64,000 bases of DNA from Micrococcus terreus (GCF_900116905.1 NZ_FPCG01000010.1:1-64000), one strand, 5' to 3'. Positions 16,732 through 25,379 are shown, numbered from the stretch's first letter. Made by a program: numbers and translations. Notes: generated by a model not told the origin, from the sequence alone.

Positions 16732-16789
16732 TCGAGCCAGAAGCTGTGGTGGGCATCAGCGCTGATGCCCACCACTGCTTCTGGCTCGA
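16732..16789. terminator. 58-bp near-perfect palindrome terminator of mmsAB
   Basis: The 29-base arms 16732-16760 and 16761-16789 are complementary with a single mismatched pair and no loop beyond what folding requires. It lies 65 bases after the mmsB stop and just before the ABC-F leader promoter, so it separates the two minus-strand operons. Its left arm abuts the likely -35 region of the leader promoter. Confidence 0.8.
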
Positions 16790-16853
16790 CGGGGACGGGA
16801 CGGGACGGAGAGAGGGGACGGGGACGGGGGCGGACGCGGCGGCCGACGGACCC

Positions 16854-17834
16854 TCAGCCCCCGGCGGAGCGCTCGCGCAGCTGCTCGATGATCCCGGAGA
16901 AGTCCTTGCCCGCCCCGCCGTCCTCCACCCACTGGCGGTAGATCGCCGCGGCGGCCGGGCCGAGCTGGGCCTGCACGCCGGTGTCCGCGAGCGCCCGCTC
17001 GGCCAGGGTCAGGTCCTTGAGCATCAGCTGGCTGGCGAACCCGGGCTGGTAGTCGCGGTTGGCCGGACTGCCGGGCACCGGACCCGGGACCGGGCAGTTG
17101 GTGGTGACGGACCAGCACTGTCCGGACGAGGTGGAGAGCACGTCGAACAGCGCCTGATGGTCCAGCCCCAGCTGCTCGCCGAGCACGAACGCCTCCACGG
17201 TGCCGAGCATGGAGATGCCCAGCAGCATGTTGTTGCACACCTTGGCGGCCTGCCCGTTGCCGTGTCCGCCGCAGTGCACGGTCCGCCTGCCCATCACGTC
17301 CAACAGGTCCGCCACGGCGGCCACGTCCGCCTCGTCCCCGCCGACCATGAACGTCAGCGTCCCCGCCTCGGCGCCCACCACGCCCCCGGACACCGGTGCG
17401 TCCACGGAACGGTGCCCGGCCGCGATCGCCAGCTCCGCCGCACGGCGCGACTCCGCCACGTCGATCGTGGAGCAGTCCAGGAACACCGTCCCCGGACGGG
17501 CGACGGCCAGCAGACCCTGCGGGGCACCCTCGGTGCCCTCGGGCGCGGAAGCCGCGGCGCCGTCGTCGGGACGTGCCTGTCCCAGGTAGGCCTCCAGCAG
17601 ATGCCTCCCGCTGGGAAGCATGGTCAGCACCACATCCGCCTCCTGCACCGCCTCCACCATGGTCCCGACGACGGCCACACCGGTGGCGCGGGCGGCCTCC
17701 TGGGCAGGGGGCATGGGGTCGAACCCGGTCACGCGGTACCCGGCCTGGACCAGGTTGGCCGCCATGGGCCCGCCCATATTGCCCAGCCCCAGGAACGCGA
17801 TGTGCTGCTCACGGACGGTGGTCTCGGTGCTCAT
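16854..17834 (-). CDS. mmsB: 3-hydroxyisobutyrate dehydrogenase
   Basis: Oxidises 3-hydroxyisobutyrate to methylmalonate semialdehyde with NAD in valine degradation. The 326-residue protein has the Rossmann motif FLGLGNMGGPMAANL, the substrate motif DAPVSGGVVGAEAGTL and GNGQAAKVCNN with the catalytic lysine. It carries a non-conserved acidic Ala-rich loop (about residues 85-110, PDDGAAASAPEG) encoded partly by a near copy of the 14-mer. Its ATG overlaps the mmsA stop as ATGA, and the product of MmsB is the substrate of MmsA. Confidence 0.93.
   Translation of the reverse strand: MSTETTVREQHIAFLGLGNMGGPMAANLVQAGYRVTGFDPMPPAQEAARATGVAVVGTMVEAVQEADVVLTMLPSGRHLLEAYLGQARPDDGAAASAPEGTEGAPQGLLAVARPGTVFLDCSTIDVAESRRAAELAIAAGHRSVDAPVSGGVVGAEAGTLTFMVGGDEADVAAVADLLDVMGRRTVHCGGHGNGQAAKVCNNMLLGISMLGTVEAFVLGEQLGLDHQALFDVLSTSSGQCWSVTTNCPVPGPVPGSPANRDYQPGFASQLMLKDLTLAERALADTGVQAQLGPAAAAIYRQWVEDGGAGKDFSGIIEQLRERSAGG
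17558..17571 (-). repeat. One-mismatch copy of the recurring 14-mer
   Basis: Minus strand, in the extra loop of mmsB, read as P-D-D-G; only its last base differs from the consensus. Confidence 0.6.
17663..17676 (+). repeat. Copy of the recurring 14-mer
   Basis: Exact copy in mmsB, 92 bases from the near copy and in opposite orientation, read as V-V-G in the gene. Confidence 0.9.
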
Positions 17835-19327
17835 GACCCCTCCGGCATGATGAACTCGGCGCCCTCACGAATGCCCGAGGGCCAGCGCGAGGTGACGGTC
17901 TTGGTCTTGGTGTAGAACCGGAACGCGTCGGCGCCGTGCTGGTTGAGGTCGCCGAAGCCGGAAGCCTTCCAGCCGCCGAAGGTGTAGTACGCGATCGGCA
18001 CCGGGATGGGGACGTTGATCCCCACCATGCCGGCCTCCACCCGGGAGGAGAAGTCGCGGGCGGCGTCACCGTCGCGGGTGAAGATGGCGGTGCCGTTGCC
18101 GAACTCGTGCTCGTTGACCAGGGTCAGCGCCTCCTCGTAGTCCTGCGCGCGGACCACGCAGAGCACCGGACCGAAGATCTCCTCCCGGTAGATGCTCATC
18201 TCGCGCGTGACGCGGTCGAACAGCGTGGGGCCCACCCAGAAGCCGTCCGGGTGTCCGTCCACGGTGATCCCGCGGCCGTCCTCCAGCAGTTCCGCGCCCT
18301 CCTGCACACCGGCCTCGATGTACCCCTCGATGCGCTCCTTCGCGGAGGCGGCCACCACCGGACCGAAGTCCGCGTTCGGGTCCATGGACTCCCCGACCGT
18401 GAGCTGGGCGATCCGTTCGCGCAGCTTGGCCACCAGGGCATCGGCGGTCTCCTCGCCGACCGGGACCGCCACCGAGATGGCCATGCAGCGCTCGCCCGCC
18501 GAGCCGTACCCGGCGCCGATCAGGGCGTCTGCAGCCATGTCCAGGTCGGCGTCCGGCAGGATCACCATGTGGTTCTTGGCCCCGCCGAAGCACTGCGCGC
18601 GCTTGCCGGTGCGGGCGGCGTGCTCATAGATGGACTGGGCGATCGGCGTGGAGCCCACGAAGCCCACCGCCTTGATGCGCGGGTCGTCCAGCAGTGCGTC
18701 CACGGCCTCCTTGTCCCCGTTGACCACCTGGAAGACGCCGTCCGGGACGCCGGCCTCCTGGTAGAGCTCGGCCAGGCGCAGCGGCACGGAGGGGTCGCGC
18801 TCGGAGGGCTTGAGGATGAACGCGTTGCCGCAGGCCAGCGCCGGGCCCGACTTCCACAGCGGGATCATGGCCGGGAAGTTGAACGGGGTGATGCCGGCGA
18901 CCACACCGAGGGGCTGACGCAGCGAGTGCACGTCGATCCCGGTGCCCACCGAGTCCGAGAACTCGCCCTTGAGCAGATGCGGGGCGGCCGCGCAGAACTC
19001 CACCACCTCGACCCCGCGCTGGATGTCCCCCTTGGCATCCGGGAAGGTCTTGCCGTGCTCACGGGAGAGCAGCTCAGCCAGCTCGTCCATGTGCTCGTTC
19101 ACCAGGTCCACGAACTTCAGCAGGACCCGGGTCCGGCGCTGCGGGTTGGTGGCGGCCCACTGCTTCTGGGCTTCGGCGGCCACGGTGATCGCCCGCTCCA
19201 CCTCCTCACGGCTGGCCAGGGGCAGCTGTGCCTGGACCTGCCCGGTGCTGGGGTTGTAGACGTCTGCCGTGCGGCCGCTGGTCCCCTCCACGTGCTGTCC
19301 GTCGATGAAGTGGCTGAGGGTGCGCAT
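17831..19327 (-). CDS. mmsA: CoA-acylating methylmalonate-semialdehyde dehydrogenase
   Basis: Converts methylmalonate semialdehyde and CoA to propionyl-CoA and CO2 with NAD, ending valine catabolism. The 498-residue aldehyde dehydrogenase has FNFPAMIPLW, the catalytic cysteine C281 in GSAGERCMAIS and the typical MmsA C-terminus FRFYTKTKTVTSRW. ATG 19327 (MRTLSHFIDG) is supported by an AGGA-type site and by homologue starts; the frame's earlier ATG is unlikely. It is the first gene of the mmsAB unit and has the 20-bp box upstream. Confidence 0.94.
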   Translation of the reverse strand: MRTLSHFIDGQHVEGTSGRTADVYNPSTGQVQAQLPLASREEVERAITVAAEAQKQWAATNPQRRTRVLLKFVDLVNEHMDELAELLSREHGKTFPDAKGDIQRGVEVVEFCAAAPHLLKGEFSDSVGTGIDVHSLRQPLGVVAGITPFNFPAMIPLWKSGPALACGNAFILKPSERDPSVPLRLAELYQEAGVPDGVFQVVNGDKEAVDALLDDPRIKAVGFVGSTPIAQSIYEHAARTGKRAQCFGGAKNHMVILPDADLDMAADALIGAGYGSAGERCMAISVAVPVGEETADALVAKLRERIAQLTVGESMDPNADFGPVVAASAKERIEGYIEAGVQEGAELLEDGRGITVDGHPDGFWVGPTLFDRVTREMSIYREEIFGPVLCVVRAQDYEEALTLVNEHEFGNGTAIFTRDGDAARDFSSRVEAGMVGINVPIPVPIAYYTFGGWKASGFGDLNQHGADAFRFYTKTKTVTSRWPSGIREGAEFIMPEGS

Positions 19328-19414
19328 GCGAGTCCTGGCTTCCTGCGTGATGCGGGGTTCGCGGGGAGGCCTTGTGGGCCGCCGCACGGGAGTGATCGGG
19401 GTCACAGTCGAAGA

Positions 19415-19434
19415 TACTCGGACTTCCTACTAAT
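19415..19434 (-). promoter_or_regulatory. Shared 20-bp box upstream of mmsA
   Basis: TACTCGGACTTCCTACTAAT (plus strand), 16/20 identical to the box upstream of the acyl-CoA dehydrogenase gene and 88 bases before the mmsA start. The inner palindrome is less perfect here than at 13037. Confidence 0.6.
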
Positions 19435-19599
19435 CGCCACCGGCGGGGTGCGGAGGGTGCGTGCGGGGTGCGGGGCCGGGCGCGGGACGGGCCCACCCCC
19501 CCTCCCCGGCAACGTGCGGCTGAGAATCACAGGTCAGCAGACTGTCCGCCCCCGTATTTCCAGCCACACGTTTCCCCGCCCCCTTCCGGGGTCACGAGT

Positions 19600-19715
19600 T
19601 CCCATTCCGAGCCGCCCCCACGAGGAACTGTTGTCCCCGGACCCCGGCCCGGCCCCACCGCCGCACCCACCCCCACCGCGCCACCACCGCCCACCCCCAC
19701 CCCGCCACTCTTGGT
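19600..19715 (-). other. C-rich tract with G-quadruplex potential on the minus strand
   Basis: The gene-free gap between mmsA and xth (19435-19726) contains a plus-strand run rich in CCCC, CCACC and CACCC blocks, giving several runs of three to five G on the minus strand close together (for example GGGGTGGGGGTGGG near 19695). No gene, tRNA or clear hairpin is seen in the rest of the gap. Confidence 0.45.
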
Positions 19716-19726
19716 ACGTTGGAGCG

Positions 19727-20563
19727 GTGAAGATCGCCACCTGGAACGTGAACTCCCTCCGTGCCCGCGCCGACCGCGTGGAGGCCTGGCTCGACCGCAC
19801 CCAGACGGACGTGCTGGCCATCCAGGAGACCAAGTGCAAGGACGAGAACTTCCCCTGGGAGCTCTTCGAACGCATGGGGTACGAGGTGGCCCACTTCGGC
19901 TACTCCCAGTGGAACGGCGTGGCGATCGCCTCCCGGGTGGGACTGGAGGACGTCCAGCGGGCGTTCCCCGGGCAGCCGCACTTCGGCAAGGGCGGGATCG
20001 ATCCCCAGGAGGAGGCCCGCGCCATCGCCGCCACGGTCGGCACCGAGCCCCGGGACGGAGACACTGCCGCCCCCCTGCGCATCTGGTCTCTCTACGTCCC
20101 CAACGGCCGCGCCCTGGATGACGAGCACATGCCCTACAAGCTCGAGTGGCTGGACGTGCTGTGTCAGGACGCCCAGGCCCAGCTCGCCGCGGACCCGCAG
20201 ACCCGCCTGGCCCTGACCGGCGACTGGAACATCGCCCCCCGGGACGAGGACGTGTGGGACATGGACTTCTTCCTCGAGAACGGTCTGACCCACGTCTCCG
20301 CCCCCGAGCGCGCGGCGTTCAGCGCGTTCGAGGACGCCGGCCTGGTGGATGTGGTCCGCCCTCGCCACCCCGGCCCGGGCGTCTACACGTACTGGGACTA
20401 CAAGCAGCTGCGCTTCCCCAAGAAGGAGGGCATGCGGATCGACTTCGTCATGGCCTCCCCCGCCCTGGCCGAATCCGTCACGGACGCGTACATCGACCGC
20501 GAGGAGCGCAAGGGCAAGGGCGCCTCGGACCACGCACCGGTCGTCGTCGAGCTCGGATCCTGA
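19727..20563 (+). CDS. xth: Exodeoxyribonuclease III / AP endonuclease
   Basis: Cuts DNA at abasic sites and removes 3' blocking groups in base-excision repair. The 278-residue EEP-fold protein begins KIATWNVNSLRAR, then DVLAIQETKC (metal-binding Glu), SLYVPNGR, TGDWNIAPRDEDVW and the C-terminal GASDHAPVVVEL with the catalytic D-H pair. The start is GTG 19727, 6 bases after a TACGTT box, so the mRNA is probably leaderless. The next gene begins 4 bases after its stop. Confidence 0.95.
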   Translation: MKIATWNVNSLRARADRVEAWLDRTQTDVLAIQETKCKDENFPWELFERMGYEVAHFGYSQWNGVAIASRVGLEDVQRAFPGQPHFGKGGIDPQEEARAIAATVGTEPRDGDTAAPLRIWSLYVPNGRALDDEHMPYKLEWLDVLCQDAQAQLAADPQTRLALTGDWNIAPRDEDVWDMDFFLENGLTHVSAPERAAFSAFEDAGLVDVVRPRHPGPGVYTYWDYKQLRFPKKEGMRIDFVMASPALAESVTDAYIDREERKGKGASDHAPVVVELGS

Positions 20564-20567
20564 CCCC

Positions 20568-21434
20568 ATGCTGACCCTGGCCCAGGCGGAGCTGCGGGTC
20601 TATGAGCCGCTCGCCGCCTTTCCCGACGACGTCCAGGCCGGCTTCCAGCGCCACCGTCACCTGAGCAGGGCCCAGGTGGAGGAGATGGCCCGACGACGGT
20701 CCCGTCACCGTCTGGTGCGCGATGTCACCGATCCGTTCCCTCACCAGGACGACCTGGTGCGCGTGCTGAAGGTGCCGGCGGTGGATGCGGACGGCCGTCC
20801 CGGCGCCGGGGTCTCCGAGTTCTACTGCCCGGAGGAGATGGCCCTGCGCTCGGAGCTGGCCGCCGTGCAGCTGGAGGGGTCCATGCGCGCGGAGACCTTC
20901 GCCCTGGTGGTGCCGGAGGCGGCGCGGCAGGCGAACCTGGAGCGGCTGGCCGCCCGGGCTGAGCGCACGGGCATGTTCGACCAGGTGGACCAGGACGAGC
21001 AGCTGCAGGTGCGCACCCGGACTGCTGTGTGGGGCGTCCCGGCGGGGTGGTTCACCCTGTTCGGCCGCGAGGACCCTGTGGAGGTGGAGCGTGTCGAGGC
21101 AGAGGTGGTCGGCGCCCGGATGACCACCTCGCTCACCGCCGCCCTGGAGCGTGGCCGGAGGGCCGCCGTCGTGATGTCCCTGCACGCCCCGGACCTGGAC
21201 CTGCTGGACGATGTCACCTCGCTGGTGGCCTGGCTGCAGTCCTTCCACCCGGACGCACACCTGGAGCTGGACTACGGGCCGCTGGCCGCCCTGGTCTGGC
21301 CGGACGACTCCGTGTTCGATGTGCAGACCGCCATCGACTCCCTGGAGGCGGGGGACATGTCCACCGCCGTGCTGGCCAACCACCGCATGGTCAAGCGCTG
21401 GCTGGACGTCCGGCAGCTCGGCCGGGCCAGCTGA
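20568..21434 (+). CDS. Conserved hypothetical actinobacterial protein
   Basis: A 288-residue soluble protein I do not recognise by family. It has no signal or membrane segment, is acidic, and shows a repeated Val/Leu/Glu helix pattern with a predicted alpha/beta body. Notable stretches are PHQDDLVRVLKVP and LVAWLQSFHPDAHLELDYGPLAALVW. It starts 4 bases after xth and probably shares its transcript, which could mean a link with DNA repair, but that is only an inference from position. A one-mismatch copy of the 14-mer is at 20621. Confidence 0.8.
   Translation: MLTLAQAELRVYEPLAAFPDDVQAGFQRHRHLSRAQVEEMARRRSRHRLVRDVTDPFPHQDDLVRVLKVPAVDADGRPGAGVSEFYCPEEMALRSELAAVQLEGSMRAETFALVVPEAARQANLERLAARAERTGMFDQVDQDEQLQVRTRTAVWGVPAGWFTLFGREDPVEVERVEAEVVGARMTTSLTAALERGRRAAVVMSLHAPDLDLLDDVTSLVAWLQSFHPDAHLELDYGPLAALVWPDDSVFDVQTAIDSLEAGDMSTAVLANHRMVKRWLDVRQLGRAS
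20621..20634 (+). repeat. One-mismatch copy of the recurring 14-mer
   Basis: TCCCGACGACGTCC near the start of the hypothetical gene after xth, read as P-D-D-V. Confidence 0.5.
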
Positions 21435-21481
21435 GACCGACCGCACGCCCCCGGGCTGGCCATGCCCCCGGACCCGGACAC

Positions 21482-21487
21482 TAGGCT
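21482..21487 (+). promoter_or_regulatory. Leaderless -10 box of the GH13 gene
   Basis: TAGGCT followed by GGTTTCC and ATG 21495, a 7-base spacing. Confidence 0.55.
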
Positions 21488-21494
21488 GGTTTCC

Positions 21495-23351
21495 ATGACC
21501 TTGGAAAAGAGCACCGGCAGCATGTCCACCCCTCCCTCAGAGGCACGGAACCGTCCGACCAACCCCTGGTGGGTGGACGCGGTGATCTACCAGGTCTACC
21601 CCCGGTCCTTCGCGGATGCGGACGGCAACGGCATGGGCGATCTGGCCGGCGTGACCGCCCAGCTGCCCTACCTGCAGCAGCTCGGTGTGGACGCGGTGTG
21701 GCTCTCCCCGTTCTACGTCTCCCCGCAGAAGGACGGCGGCTATGACGTGGCCGACTACCGGGACGTGGACCCGCTGTTCGGCACCCTGCAGGACGCCGAT
21801 GACCTGATCGCCGCCGCGCACCAGGCCGGGCTGCGGATCATCGTGGACCTGGTCCCCAACCACACCTCCTCGGAGCACCCGTGGTTCCAGGCAGCCCTGG
21901 CCGCCGAGCCGGGTTCCCCGGAGCGCGAGCGCTACATGTTCCGCCCCGGCAAGGGCGAGGACGGGTCCGAGCCGCCGAACAACTGGCAGTCCACCTTCGG
22001 CGGGGACGCCTGGACCCGGACGACCGACCCGGACGGCACCCCCGGGGACTGGTACCTGCACCTGTTCGACTCCACCCAGCCGGATCTGAACTGGGAGAAC
22101 CCGGAGGTCCGGGACGAGTTCGAGGACATCCTGCGCTTCTGGCTGGACCGTGGCGTGGACGGCTTCCGGGTGGATGTGGCCCACGGGCTGATCAAGGCCG
22201 AGGGGCTGCCGGACCATGAGACCCGCCCGGGCATGGTCACGGATGCCGCCGTGCTCGGCGAGGACGACGGCCTCGCCGTGGACCCGCACGCCGCGGAGAA
22301 CCCGGAGGAGCACGCCCACCCGGTGCCGTACCACGATCAGGAGGGCGTCCACGAGGTCTACCGTTCCTGGCACCGCGTGCTGGACGAGTACGATCACGAG
22401 CCGGTCCTGGTGGCCGAGGCCTGGGTCTCGCCGCTGGAGCGGCTGTTCCGCTACGTCCGTCCCGACGAGATGCATCAGGCGTTCAACTTCACCTTCCTGC
22501 TGGCCGGCTGGGACGCGCAGCGACTCTCGGACGCCATCGAGGTCTCCCTGGACGAGGCCGCCAAGGTCGGTGCGCCCAACACCTGGGTGCTCTCCAACCA
22601 TGACACCGTCCGCCACACCTCCCGCTTCGGACTGACCGATCCCACCCGCTACCCCTCGGGCATCGGGGCGGAGGAGGAGCAGCCGGACGAGCCTCTGGGC
22701 TGGAAGCGCGGCCGGTCCGCCGCCCTGATCGAGCTGGCCCTGCCCGGCTCGGCCTACGTCTACCAGGGCGATGAGCTCGGCCTGCCCGAGCACACCACCC
22801 TGGAGGACTCCCTGCGCCAGGACCCCAGCTTCTTCCGCACCAACGGTGAGGAGAAGGGGCGGGACGGCTGTCGGGTGCCCATGCCCTGGCGCGCGGACGC
22901 TCCGGGCTACGGCTTCACCGTGGGCCATCCCGACGGCGCCACCTCCTCCCAGCCCCAGGGCACCCCGAGTGCCCCCTGGCTGCCGCAGCCGGAGTCCTTC
23001 GCCCGCTACGCGGCGGACCAGCAGGTGGGCGTGGAGGGCTCGACCTTCGAGCTGTACCGCCAGCTGATCGGCATCCGCGGCGAGCTGGACCTGGGCACGG
23101 GCCGCTTCGCCTGGTCCCAGCTCCATGCACCGGAGCGCGGCGTGCTGTCCTTCACCGTGACCACCGGCGGGGGTGCGCACCTGGGCTCGGGTGAGCCGAT
23201 CCCGGAGAAGACCGTGCTGGTGCTGGCCAACCTGAGTGAGACCGCCGTGGACATGCCCCAGGAGTACGCCGCGGCAGTGTTCAGCCACGACGAGGCCGAG
23301 GTGGAGGGCCAGTTGATGCCCGACTCCGCCGCCTGGTTCCTCCGGGAGTGA
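21495..23351 (+). CDS. GH13 alpha-glucosidase / oligo-1,6-glucosidase
   Basis: A 618-residue cytoplasmic glycoside hydrolase that should release glucose from maltose- or isomaltose-type oligosaccharides. It has the GH13 barrel beginning WWVDAVIYQVYPRSFADADGNGMGDL, the nucleophile D227 in GFRVDVAHG, the acid/base E308 in VAEAWV and the transition-state D370 in SNHDTVRH. The QYP-like second region and lack of signal peptide point to an intracellular exo-acting enzyme. ATG 21495 fits the leaderless box; a start 33 bases earlier would lie upstream of it. Confidence 0.9.
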   Translation: MTLEKSTGSMSTPPSEARNRPTNPWWVDAVIYQVYPRSFADADGNGMGDLAGVTAQLPYLQQLGVDAVWLSPFYVSPQKDGGYDVADYRDVDPLFGTLQDADDLIAAAHQAGLRIIVDLVPNHTSSEHPWFQAALAAEPGSPERERYMFRPGKGEDGSEPPNNWQSTFGGDAWTRTTDPDGTPGDWYLHLFDSTQPDLNWENPEVRDEFEDILRFWLDRGVDGFRVDVAHGLIKAEGLPDHETRPGMVTDAAVLGEDDGLAVDPHAAENPEEHAHPVPYHDQEGVHEVYRSWHRVLDEYDHEPVLVAEAWVSPLERLFRYVRPDEMHQAFNFTFLLAGWDAQRLSDAIEVSLDEAAKVGAPNTWVLSNHDTVRHTSRFGLTDPTRYPSGIGAEEEQPDEPLGWKRGRSAALIELALPGSAYVYQGDELGLPEHTTLEDSLRQDPSFFRTNGEEKGRDGCRVPMPWRADAPGYGFTVGHPDGATSSQPQGTPSAPWLPQPESFARYAADQQVGVEGSTFELYRQLIGIRGELDLGTGRFAWSQLHAPERGVLSFTVTTGGGAHLGSGEPIPEKTVLVLANLSETAVDMPQEYAAAVFSHDEAEVEGQLMPDSAAWFLRE

Positions 23352-23364
23352 GTCACCGATCCCA

Positions 23365-23385
23365 CCGCGGGAGATCGCCCCGCGG
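23365..23385. terminator. Hairpin between GH13 and BCCT genes
   Basis: CCGCGGG and CCCGCGG pair over 7 bp with a 7-base loop in the 57-base gap between convergent genes. Confidence 0.6.
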
Positions 23386-23408
23386 CAGGATCTGGCACCC
23401 GGCACCCG

Positions 23409-25208
23409 TCAGATTTGCGAACCCTCCTGTGGGTCTGCGGCCGCCCGTGCAATACGGGCACGATGCTCTCGGCTGAGACCCTTCCACCAGTTCTCCGCAC
23501 TGGCGCCGGGGTTCTCCACGGCGTCGTCGTCCGTCTCCAGGCCGAACCGGTCCTGGATGTGCGTCAGGAACGACTTGCGCTTCAAGGCCTCCATCCTGCG
23601 CACATTGGCACTGAGAGCACGCAGCACGGCGAAGACCATCAGCACAATGAGGATGCTGAACGGCAGCCCGATGGTGATGGCCAGGGTCTGGATGGCCGTC
23701 AGCCCACCAGCCAGGAGAAGCGCCGCGGCCAGCAGGGCGGTGGTGACAGCGAAGAAGACGCGGATCCTGCTCGGCGGCTCGGGATCACCGCCGGTGGAGA
23801 TCATCGCCATCACCAGAGAACCGGAGTCGGAGGAGGTGATGAAGAAGATGGCGGACAGGATGATGGCACCGGCCACCAGGATCCCCCCTGCGGGAAGCTG
23901 CTCCAGCACCTGGAAGAGCGCGGAGTTGGAGTCCACCGATCCGTCCTCACCGATCACGGAGGTGTACCCGTCAGGACGCACCGCCTCGTTGTAGAGGGCA
24001 GTGCCGCCGAGGACGGCGAACCACACCACGGAGATCATCGTGGGGACCAGCAGGACTCCGAGCATGAACTCGCGGACCGTGCGCCCGCGGGAGATGCGTG
24101 CGATGAACACTCCCACGAACGGCGTCCAGGACATCCACCACGCCCAGTAGTAGCTGCTCCAGCCCGCCTGCCAGTCGTCACCGGCAGAACCGAAGAAGGC
24201 CGAGGTGTCGAGGGACAGGCCGATGAAGTTCTGCAGGTACATGCCGAAGGTCTGCACCATCTCCTTGAGGAGGAACTGGGTGGGCCCCACGATCAGCAGG
24301 AACAGGACCAGCCCCGCCGCGATGAAGAGGTTGGTGGTGGAGAGCCACTTCATGCCACGGTTCACACCGGAGAGCACGGACCAGATCACGAAACCGGTGA
24401 CGACCGCGATCATGATGTACTCGACGGCCGGATTGTCCTCCGGGACCACTCCCAGAGACCGCAGACCGGCGGCCATCTGAGTCACCCCGAGGCCCAGCGA
24501 CGTGGCCACTCCGAACACGGTGCCCGCCAGGGCGAAGCAGTCGATGAGATTGCCCCAGCCTCCGCGGGCGGCCTTCTCTCCGATCAAGGGCTCCACGGCC
24601 CACCGCATGGACAGCGGGCGCCCGCGTCGATGGATGGCGTGGGCGATGGCCAGGCCGACCACAGCGTAGATGGCCCACGGCTGCAGCCCCCAGTGCAGGT
24701 ACGTCTGGGACAGGGCCTGGCTCTGGAGCGCACCCTCGTTCAGTCCTGCGGCCTCGACGCCCGGTCGGGGCGTCGCGTAATGCATCAACGGCTCGGTCAT
24801 GCCGAAGAACACCAGGCCGATGCCCATGCCTGCCGCAAAGAGCAGCGACAGCCAGGCCACGGTGGAGAACTCCGGCTTGGTGTCCGGACGACCGAGGATG
24901 ATCGACCCCTTGCGGGAGAACCCCACGTAGAGGCAGAACACCACCAGTCCGAAGGACAGGAGGACGTACCACCAGCTGAAGTTGGAGATGATCACGCTCT
25001 GGACCGTCCCGATGGCAGACTCCATTCCCTCCGGGAAGACCATGGTGAGGATCACGAAGGCGAGGATCACCACCGTGGCGGGCCAGAACACCCACGGCAT
25101 CACCCTGCCGTCGAAGCGTTCGGAGGTGACGGTCCGGTCCGTTCTGGCTCGTGGCGCGTCAGGGTCACCGAGGGGCGGACGGTCGGCTGCTGGCTTGGCA
25201 TATTCCAC
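23409..25208 (-). CDS. BCCT-family betaine/choline transporter
   Basis: A 599-residue, 12-helix sodium-coupled transporter for glycine betaine, choline or carnitine, used in osmotic protection. The signature GMGIGLVFFGMTEPL and the aromatic box region HWGLQPWAIYAV, plus WTPFVGVFIARISRGRT, are clear. It has a hydrophilic N-terminal tail of about 35 residues and a charged C-terminal tail that may sense osmotic strength. The start is GTG 25208, 6 bases after TAAGGT, so a leaderless mRNA is likely. Confidence 0.93.
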   Translation of the reverse strand: MEYAKPAADRPPLGDPDAPRARTDRTVTSERFDGRVMPWVFWPATVVILAFVILTMVFPEGMESAIGTVQSVIISNFSWWYVLLSFGLVVFCLYVGFSRKGSIILGRPDTKPEFSTVAWLSLLFAAGMGIGLVFFGMTEPLMHYATPRPGVEAAGLNEGALQSQALSQTYLHWGLQPWAIYAVVGLAIAHAIHRRGRPLSMRWAVEPLIGEKAARGGWGNLIDCFALAGTVFGVATSLGLGVTQMAAGLRSLGVVPEDNPAVEYIMIAVVTGFVIWSVLSGVNRGMKWLSTTNLFIAAGLVLFLLIVGPTQFLLKEMVQTFGMYLQNFIGLSLDTSAFFGSAGDDWQAGWSSYYWAWWMSWTPFVGVFIARISRGRTVREFMLGVLLVPTMISVVWFAVLGGTALYNEAVRPDGYTSVIGEDGSVDSNSALFQVLEQLPAGGILVAGAIILSAIFFITSSDSGSLVMAMISTGGDPEPPSRIRVFFAVTTALLAAALLLAGGLTAIQTLAITIGLPFSILIVLMVFAVLRALSANVRRMEALKRKSFLTHIQDRFGLETDDDAVENPGASAENWWKGLSREHRARIARAAADPQEGSQI

Positions 25209-25214
25209 AGGGCC

Positions 25215-25220
25215 ACCTTA
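25215..25220 (-). promoter_or_regulatory. Leaderless -10 box of the BCCT gene
   Basis: TAAGGT on the minus strand, followed by GGCCCT and GTG 25208. Confidence 0.55.
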
Positions 25221-25265
25221 CCCAGGCGTTGAATCTGTTGCGGCCCCGCAGGTGGAATGAACGGC

Positions 25266-25296
25266 GAAGGCCCCCCGCGTGCTGCGGGGGGCCTTC
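25266..25296 (-). terminator. Terminator of the tRNA cluster
   Basis: A 13-bp perfect stem (25266-25278 / 25284-25296) with a 5-base loop GTGCT, directly downstream of tRNA-Phe on the minus strand. It is followed in the transcript sense by the BCCT promoter region. Confidence 0.85.
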
Positions 25297-25303
25297 GTGA
25301 TGC

Positions 25304-25379
25304 TGGTGGCTCCGACCGGCGTCGATCCGGTGACCTTACGATTTTCAGTCGTACGCTCTACCAACTGAGCTACAGAGCC
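25304..25379 (-). tRNA. tRNA-Phe (GAA)
   Basis: 76 bases including an encoded CCA. The acceptor stem pairs GGCTCTG with CGGAGCC (one G-U), the D arm is AGCTCAGTTGGTAGAGC, and the anticodon loop CTGAAAA gives GAA. The T loop reads ATCGACG, with A at position 54 instead of the near-universal T. It is the last of three tRNA genes. Confidence 0.95.

Noticed and set aside
17936-20563. Very long plus-strand frame running antisense to mmsA
   Set aside because: It is the high-G+C shadow of mmsA; only its last part, from GTG 19727, is the real xth gene.
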